A stretch of DNA of 64,000 bases, taken from positions 248,001 through 312,000 of the forward strand of contig NZ_QGGX01000002.1 of NCBI RefSeq assembly GCF_003148805.1. Direction: 5' to 3'. Numbering within the stretch: position 1 is the first letter of the stretch; every line of letters starts with the position of its first letter. A model generated the notes under the pieces. The model was not told the DNA's origin. It ran no database searches and saw only the letters and a program-made list of their open reading frames with translations. The position numbers and the translations under genes are program-made. This document shows, piece after piece, positions 58,776 through 64,000 of this stretch. The DNA comes from Aminobacter sp. AP02. GTDB lineage: Bacteria > Pseudomonadota > Alphaproteobacteria > Rhizobiales > Rhizobiaceae.

Positions 58776-58800
58776 TTCAATGCCCGCCTCGTCCAGCCCC

Positions 58801-59982
58801 TTACGCCTTTGCCAGTTCCTGTTCGACCAAGGTCGTCCAGAACTTCACGCCAGTTGCAATTGCCGCGTCGTTGAAGTCGTAGTGGCTGTTGTGGTGCAGC
58901 GCGCCGTCGACGGCGGGGCCGTTGCCGAGCCAGACATAGGCGCCCGGGACCTCCTGGCTGAACATCGCGAAGTCGTCGCCGGCGGTGGAGGGCGGGAACT
59001 GGGTCTTCACCTTGTCTGTGCCCAGTGCCGCCTGCGCCGCAGCCAGCGCGCGGCGCGTTGCGTCGCGGTCGTTCACGACCGGCGGCATCTGCCTGAAATA
59101 GCGGTATTCCGCCTCGATGCCGTACAGCCGCGCCGAACCTTCGGCCAGCGCCTCGATTTCTTCTTCCAGCTGGTCGCGCACTGCGGCCGAATAGGCGCGT
59201 GACGTGCCACCGATCCTGACCAGGTCTGGTATCACGTTGAGCGCCTCGAAGCTGCCGGCATCGATCGCGCAGGCGCTGACCACGGCCGGCTGCAGCGGGT
59301 CGACGCGGCGCGCAACGATGGTGTGCAGCGCGGTCAGGAACTGGCCGGCGGCGGTCATCGCGTCACGGCCGAGATGCGGCTTGGCACCATGGGTGCCGAT
59401 ACCCTTGAATGTAACGGTCCAGCGATCGGAGGAGGCGAGCTGCGGGCCCGCCACCACGGCCATGCTGTCGGGCGCGATGCCCGGCATATTGTGCAGGCCA
59501 TAGACCGCGTCCACGGGGAACTGCTTGAAGAAGCCGTCTTCGATCATCGCCTTGGCACCGCCGCGGCCCTCTTCTGCCGGCTGGAAGATGAAGTGCACGG
59601 TGCCGGAGAAGTTGCGGCTGCGGGCGAGCTCGCGCGCAGCGCCAAGAAGCATGACGGTATGGCCGTCGTGGCCGCAGGCGTGCATCTTGCCGGCAACTGT
59701 CGACCTGTAGGGCCGCTCCTCGGCCATCTCAGGCATGGCGAGTGCGTCCATGTCGGCGCGCAGGGCGATCCGTCGCGAGCCCTCGCCGACTTTCAGTGTG
59801 CCGACCACACCGGTCTTGCCGAGGCCCGTCTGGATGGCGATGCCGGCATCCGTCAGCATCTTCTGCACGATGCCCGACGTCCGCACTTCGTCGAAACCGA
59901 GCTCGGGATGGGCGTGGATGTCGCGGCGCAACGCCGTCAGCATCTCGATTTCCGTCTTGTCGTTACCGCCGCCCGATGTCAT
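58801..59982 (-). CDS. M20 family amidohydrolase (hippurate hydrolase/aminoacylase-like)
   Basis: A 393-residue M20D peptidase-like hydrolase. 'LRRDIHAHPELGFDEVRTS', 'RADMDALAMPE', 'GKMHACGHDGHTVMLLGAA' and 'FIFQPAEEGRGGAKAMI' are the classic motifs with metal Cys/His/Glu; 'LHNMPGIAPDSM' follows. The family hydrolyses N-acyl amino acids, hippurate or indole-acetyl conjugates. The frame extends to 60078; ATG 59982 is the most likely start (GGAG upstream) and avoids overlap with the divergent phosphoribosyltransferase. Confidence 0.9.
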   Translation of the reverse strand: MTSGGGNDKTEIEMLTALRRDIHAHPELGFDEVRTSGIVQKMLTDAGIAIQTGLGKTGVVGTLKVGEGSRRIALRADMDALAMPEMAEERPYRSTVAGKMHACGHDGHTVMLLGAARELARSRNFSGTVHFIFQPAEEGRGGAKAMIEDGFFKQFPVDAVYGLHNMPGIAPDSMAVVAGPQLASSDRWTVTFKGIGTHGAKPHLGRDAMTAAGQFLTALHTIVARRVDPLQPAVVSACAIDAGSFEALNVIPDLVRIGGTSRAYSAAVRDQLEEEIEALAEGSARLYGIEAEYRYFRQMPPVVNDRDATRRALAAAQAALGTDKVKTQFPPSTAGDDFAMFSQEVPGAYVWLGNGPAVDGALHHNSHYDFNDAAIATGVKFWTTLVEQELAKA

Positions 59983-60071
59983 CACGCTAAACTCCGTCCC
60001 CCGCAGCATGAACCGATGCGGCGCGCAGGGCAGGTCTCGCCGCGCCCCCTTTTGCAACAGAAAGCTCCGTA

Positions 60072-60779
60072 GTGCCACTCGCTCCGCATGAATTCTGGCA
60101 AACCGTCTATCCCGCTGGCACGTTCAATGCGGCGCCCGCGAACGGTTTTGGCGAGCTCTATCCGGCAACGCTCGCCGACGGGCGCCAGATCGCCTTGCCG
60201 ATCCGCATCCTGCCCGGCGGTGACGATAAGGCGGTGGCGTCGCTGATCGTCAACCAGGCGAGCTTTGCCGTCGAGGACGCGCTGACGGATGCGATGACGG
60301 CACTTGCTTGTGCTCATGCTCCCGAAGTTGTCATCGGCGTGCCGACGCTCGGATTGCCGCTTGCCAATGGCGTAGCGCGGCGGCTCGGCCATTCCAGGAT
60401 GGTGGCGCTCGGGACGTCACGCAAATTCTGGTACAGTGAAGAGCTGTCGCAGCCGATGAGTTCGATCACCAGCCCGACGCATGCCAAGCGCCTCTATCTC
60501 GACCCGCGCATGCTGCCGCTGCTCGCGGGCAAGCGGGTTGTCGTGGTCGACGACGTCATCAGCTCGGGCACGTCGATGCTGGCTGTGCTTCGGCTCTTGC
60601 GGACGGCAGGCATCGAGCCCGTGGCGGCTGTTTTCGCCATGCTGCAAGGCGACAATTGGCGTGCGGCGATCGGTGAGTACGACGCGGCGGTCGTTTCTCG
60701 GGTTCATGGCGCGATCAAGTCGCCGCGCCTGAACCGTACGGCCGATGGCAGATGGCAGGAAACAGTCTCGACATATTGA
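60072..60779 (+). CDS. Phosphoribosyltransferase family protein
   Basis: A 235-residue type I phosphoribosyltransferase-fold protein. The PRPP-binding motif is '[20 protein letters not shown]', with '[22 protein letters not shown]' (in part) before it. It could salvage purine bases to nucleotides, which would fit the adenine deaminase and nucleoside hydrolase nearby, but adenine, hypoxanthine or orotate specificity is undetermined. The start is GTG 60072 ('[15 protein letters not shown]'). Its stop touches the metH operator-like dyad. Confidence 0.85.
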   Translation: MPLAPHEFWQTVYPAGTFNAAPANGFGELYPATLADGRQIALPIRILPGGDDKAVASLIVNQASFAVEDALTDAMTALACAHAPEVVIGVPTLGLPLANGVARRLGHSRMVALGTSRKFWYSEELSQPMSSITSPTHAKRLYLDPRMLPLLAGKRVVVVDDVISSGTSMLAVLRLLRTAGIEPVAAVFAMLQGDNWRAAIGEYDAAVVSRVHGAIKSPRLNRTADGRWQETVSTY

Positions 60780-60798
60780 CATAAAGATGTCTTTATGT
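60779..60798 (+). promoter_or_regulatory. metH: Dyad operator overlapping a -35-like element upstream of metH
   Basis: ACATAAAGA-TG-TCTTTATGT is an inverted repeat with perfect 9-bp arms. TTGACA at 60776-60781 overlaps its left arm, so a bound protein would block a promoter there; a matching -10 is not obvious. It lies 34 bases before the metH ATG. ArsR-type methionine/SAH regulators of proteobacteria bind comparable AT-rich dyads, but assignment is inferred. Confidence 0.65.
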
Positions 60799-60831
60799 GA
60801 CAGCGCATTGCTGTCGCCGAAAGGACGTAAA

Positions 60832-63800
60832 ATGTCGCAAAATGCCTCTTCCCTCGACGCCCTGTTCGGGGCCGTTTCCGCCAAGTCGGACGGTTCGGAG
60901 GTGATGGCGGCGCTGAAAGCGGCGGCGCGCGAGCGCATCCTGATCCTCGATGGCGCGATGGGCACGCAGATCCAGGGTCTCGGCTTCAACGAAGACCATT
61001 TCCGCGGCGACCGCTTCGGCGGCTGCGCCTGCCATCAGCAGGGCAACAACGACCTGCTGATCCTGTCGCAGCCGGCGGCGATCGAGGAGATCCACTACAA
61101 ATACGCCATCGCCGGCGCCGACATCATCGAGACCAACACATTTTCGTCGACCTCGATCGCCCAGGCCGACTACGGCATGGAGGACATGGTCTACGAACTC
61201 AACCGCGACGGTGCGCGGCTGGTGCGCCGTGCCGTCATCCGGGCGCAGCAGGAAGACGGCAAGCGCCGCTTCGTTGCCGGCGCGTTGGGACCCACCAACC
61301 GCACCGCGTCGATCTCGCCAGACGTCAACAATCCCGGCTATCGCGCTGTCACCTTCGACGACCTGCGCATCGCCTATGGCGAGCAGTTGCGCGGCCTGAT
61401 CGACGGCGGCGCCGACATCATCCTGATCGAGACCATCTTCGACACGCTCAACGCCAAGGCCGCGATCTTCGCCTGCGAAGAGATCTTCATCGAAAAGGGC
61501 GTGCGCCTGCCGGTGATGATTTCGGGCACCATCACCGATCTGTCCGGCCGGACGCTGTCGGGCCAGACGCCGACTGCCTTCTGGAATTCGATCCGCCATG
61601 CCGACCCGTTCACAGTCGGGCTCAACTGCGCACTTGGTGCCGCCGCCATGCGCCCGCATCTGGCCGAACTGTCTGATGTCGCCGAGACGTTCATCTGCGC
61701 CTATCCCAATGCCGGCCTGCCCAATGCCTTTGGCCAGTATGACGAGAGCCCCGAATTCATGGCCGCGCAGGTCGAGGAATTCGCGCGCGAGGGCTTCATC
61801 AACATCGTCGGCGGCTGCTGCGGCTCGACGCCCGAACATATCCGCGCCATCGCGCAGGCCGTCGCCAAGTATCCGCCGCGCCAGGTGCCGGAACTCAAGC
61901 CGCAGATGCGCCTGTCGGGCCTCGAGCCGTTCACGCTCACCGACGAAATTCCCTTCGTCAATGTCGGCGAACGCACCAACGTCACAGGCTCGGCCAAGTT
62001 TCGCAAGCTGGTGACCGCCGGCGACTACGCCGCGGCCCTTGAGGTCGCCCGCGACCAGGTCGCCAATGGCGCTCAGATCATCGACATCAACATGGACGAG
62101 GGCCTGATCGACTCCAAGAAAGCGATGGTCGAGTATCTCAACCTCATCGCCGCCGAGCCCGACATTGCGCGTGTGCCAGTCATGATCGACAGCTCCAAAT
62201 GGGAGGTGATCGAGGCAGGGCTGAAATGCGTCCAGGGCAAGCCGATCGTCAATTCGATCTCGATGAAGGAAGGCGAAGAAGCGTTCCTGCATCACGCCAG
62301 GCTTTGCCGGGCCTATGGTGCCGCGGTCGTCGTCATGGCGTTCGACGAGCAGGGCCAGGCCGACACAAAGGCGCGCAAGGTCGAGATCTGTACCCGCGCC
62401 TACAAACTGCTCACCGAACAGGCCGGCTTCGCGCCGGAAGACATCATCTTCGACCCCAACATCTTCGCAGTCGCCACCGGCATCGAGGAGCACGACAATT
62501 ACGGCGTCGACTTCATCGAGGCGACGCGAGAAATTACGCAGACGCTCCCGCATGTCCATGTATCGGGTGGCGTCTCCAACCTGTCGTTCTCCTTCCGCGG
62601 CAACGAGCCGGTTCGCGAAGCGATGCATGCCGTGTTCCTCTATCACTGCATCCAGGCAGGCATGGACATGGGCATCGTCAATGCCGGCCAGCTCGCCGTC
62701 TATGAATCGATCGACCCGGAGCTGCGCGAGGCCTGCGAGGACGTCGTGCTCAACCGCGTGCCCAAGGCGGGCGGAACGGCGACCGAGCGGTTGCTGGAGT
62801 TGGCGGAGCGCTACAAGGGCACGGCCGGCAAGGAGGCCAAGGAGCGAGACCTCGCCTGGCGCGACTGGCCCGTCGAACAACGCATCAGCCACGCGCTGGT
62901 CAACGGCATCACCGAGTTCATCGACGCCGACACGGACGAGGCGCGGCTGAGGGCCGAGCGTCCGCTGCACGTCATCGAAGGCCCGCTGATGGCCGGCATG
63001 AACGTCGTCGGCGATCTTTTTGGCGCCGGCAAGATGTTTTTGCCGCAGGTGGTCAAGTCTGCCCGCGTGATGAAGCAGGCGGTGGCTGGCCTGTTGCCCT
63101 ACATGGAGGCAGAGAAGCTGGCCAATGCCGCCAACGGCATCGACAATGGCGAGCGCCAGAGCGCCGGCAAGATCCTGATGGCGACGGTGAAGGGCGATGT
63201 CCATGACATCGGCAAGAACATCGTCGGCGTCGTGCTTGCCTGCAACAATTACGAGATCATCGACCTCGGCGTCATGGTGCCGGCAACCAAGATCCTGCAG
63301 ATAGCCAGGGAGCAGAAGGTCGATATCATCGGCCTGTCTGGCCTGATCACGCCGTCTCTCGACGAGATGGCGCATGTCGCCGCCGAAATGGAGCGCGAGG
63401 GTTTCGACATTCCGCTTTTGATCGGTGGTGCCACCACCAGCCGCGTGCATACGGCGGTCAAGATCCACCCGCGCTACAACAGCGGCCAGACCGTCTATGT
63501 CACCGACGCCAGCCGCGCGGTGGGCGTGGTGTCGAACCTGTTGTCGCCGGAGGCGAAAGGCGGTTACGTCGAGACCGTCCAGGCCGAATACAAGAAGGTT
63601 GCCGATGCGCACGCGCGATCGGAGGCCGACAAGCAGCGCTTGCCCTTGGCCAAGGCGCGCGCCAATGCGCACAAGGTCGACTGGACGTCCTACGATCCGC
63701 CGAAGCCATCCTTCCTTGGCACCAAGGTGTTCGAGAGCTGGGATCTGGCCGAGCTGGCTCGCTACATCGACTGGACACCGTTCTTCCAGACCTGGGAACT

Positions 63801-64000
63801 CAAGGGCCGCTATCCGAAGATTCTCGAGGATGAAGCGCAGGGCCCTGCGGCACGGCAGCTGTTCGAGGACGCGCAGGCGATGCTCAAGAAGATCATCGAC
63901 GAGAAGTGGTTCGCCCCCAAGGCGGTCATCGGCTTTTGGCCGGCCAACGCTGTCGGCGACGATGTCAGGCTATTCAGCGACGATGCGCGCTCGCAGGAAC
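60832..64000 (+). CDS. metH: Cobalamin-dependent methionine synthase, 5' part
   Basis: MetH transfers a methyl group from methyltetrahydrofolate to homocysteine. The frame runs off the window with 1,056 codons present of about 1,250. Visible in order: homocysteine-binding domain ('[17 protein letters not shown]', '[15 protein letters not shown]' with zinc Cys), pterin-binding domain ('[14 protein letters not shown]'), cap region, cobalamin-binding domain ('[20 protein letters not shown]' with the His that ligates cobalt) and the start of the AdoMet activation domain. AAGGA precedes ATG 60832. An operator-like dyad lies upstream, after the phosphoribosyltransferase stop. Confidence 0.97.
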   Translation, partial: MSQNASSLDALFGAVSAKSDGSEVMAALKAAARERILILDGAMGTQIQGLGFNEDHFRGDRFGGCACHQQGNNDLLILSQPAAIEEIHYKYAIAGADIIETNTFSSTSIAQADYGMEDMVYELNRDGARLVRRAVIRAQQEDGKRRFVAGALGPTNRTASISPDVNNPGYRAVTFDDLRIAYGEQLRGLIDGGADIILIETIFDTLNAKAAIFACEEIFIEKGVRLPVMISGTITDLSGRTLSGQTPTAFWNSIRHADPFTVGLNCALGAAAMRPHLAELSDVAETFICAYPNAGLPNAFGQYDESPEFMAAQVEEFAREGFINIVGGCCGSTPEHIRAIAQAVAKYPPRQVPELKPQMRLSGLEPFTLTDEIPFVNVGERTNVTGSAKFRKLVTAGDYAAALEVARDQVANGAQIIDINMDEGLIDSKKAMVEYLNLIAAEPDIARVPVMIDSSKWEVIEAGLKCVQGKPIVNSISMKEGEEAFLHHARLCRAYGAAVVVMAFDEQGQADTKARKVEICTRAYKLLTEQAGFAPEDIIFDPNIFAVATGIEEHDNYGVDFIEATREITQTLPHVHVSGGVSNLSFSFRGNEPVREAMHAVFLYHCIQAGMDMGIVNAGQLAVYESIDPELREACEDVVLNRVPKAGGTATERLLELAERYKGTAGKEAKERDLAWRDWPVEQRISHALVNGITEFIDADTDEARLRAERPLHVIEGPLMAGMNVVGDLFGAGKMFLPQVVKSARVMKQAVAGLLPYMEAEKLANAANGIDNGERQSAGKILMATVKGDVHDIGKNIVGVVLACNNYEIIDLGVMVPATKILQIAREQKVDIIGLSGLITPSLDEMAHVAAEMEREGFDIPLLIGGATTSRVHTAVKIHPRYNSGQTVYVTDASRAVGVVSNLLSPEAKGGYVETVQAEYKKVADAHARSEADKQRLPLAKARANAHKVDWTSYDPPKPSFLGTKVFESWDLAELARYIDWTPFFQTWELKGRYPKILEDEAQGPAARQLFEDAQAMLKKIIDEKWFAPKAVIGFWPANAVGDDVRLFSDDARSQE

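Noticed and set aside
55260-58800. CRISPR-like array formed by the repeats around the deaminase genes
   Set aside because: Only two long elements and one inverted pair, no regular spacers and no cas genes.
60780-60831. SAM or SAH riboswitch upstream of metH
   Set aside because: The leader is only about 50 bases and contains a simple dyad without the conserved riboswitch cores.
60793-63672. Antisense open frame of about 960 codons opposite metH
   Set aside because: Mirror of the metH codon pattern; no recognisable protein sequence, no ribosome binding site.

Overview
The window is GC-rich alphaproteobacterial chromosome. Gene content and order (a 180-kDa-type NAD-glutamate dehydrogenase, htpX-rsmB-heparinase-purH, an AtpD with a long Ala/Lys-rich N-terminus, Usg, DUF1674) point to Rhizobiales, most likely a Mesorhizobium/Aminobacter-like member of the Phyllobacteriaceae. 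The genus is an inference from gene order, not from a search. I found no rRNA, tRNA, CRISPR array, transposase or phage genes.

Layout. 1-9.6 kb: 3' end of NAD-glutamate dehydrogenase, a UMF1-type transporter, a minus-strand block htpX-rsmB-heparinase-purH, then small plus-strand genes (DUF1674, PepSY, thermonuclease). 9.6-10.8 kb: an unannotated-looking 23-codon ORF with a perfect extended Shine-Dalgarno, and a MerR/carboxymuconolactone decarboxylase pair with a MerR-type promoter. 10.8-15.2 kb: cyclopropane fatty acid synthase, a creatininase-peptide-binding-protein operon behind a promoter with a 30-bp dyad, and an Excalibur-domain gene remnant. 15.2-20.3 kb: acetyl-CoA synthetase, Usg, a DUF2235 hydrolase and a branched-chain amino acid binding protein. 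20.3-31 kb: housekeeping genes (YggS, LeuS, LptE, an AAA ATPase, EamA exporter, Lrp regulator, transaldolase-like aldolase, PriA, a methyltransferase, a small membrane protein). 31-36.4 kb: the F1 ATP synthase operon atpHAGDC with intercistronic hairpins.

36.4-40.9 kb is the clearest accessory segment: a two-gene type III-like restriction-modification system (Mod methyltransferase, Res helicase-nuclease). The Res C-terminus runs 113 bp antisense into a CaiB/BaiF CoA-transferase gene. 42-48.5 kb holds an ankyrin protein and a surface-polysaccharide cluster: rmlA-C-B-D, which makes dTDP-L-rhamnose, followed by a glycosyltransferase and a GH99-like/WbsX protein, with most stop and start codons overlapping.

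48.6-60.8 kb looks like a transport and salvage region: a PotFGHI-type ABC importer, an MTA/SAH-deaminase-like amidohydrolase, an M20 dipeptidase, a divergent adenine deaminase, a nucleoside hydrolase, an M20 amidohydrolase and a phosphoribosyltransferase. Two related ~155-bp inverted-repeat elements bracket the deaminase/nucleoside hydrolase pair. The window ends inside metH, which is preceded by a near-perfect dyad overlapping a -35-like sequence. Start codons were moved inward from the longest open frame wherever a ribosome binding site or family start supported it.
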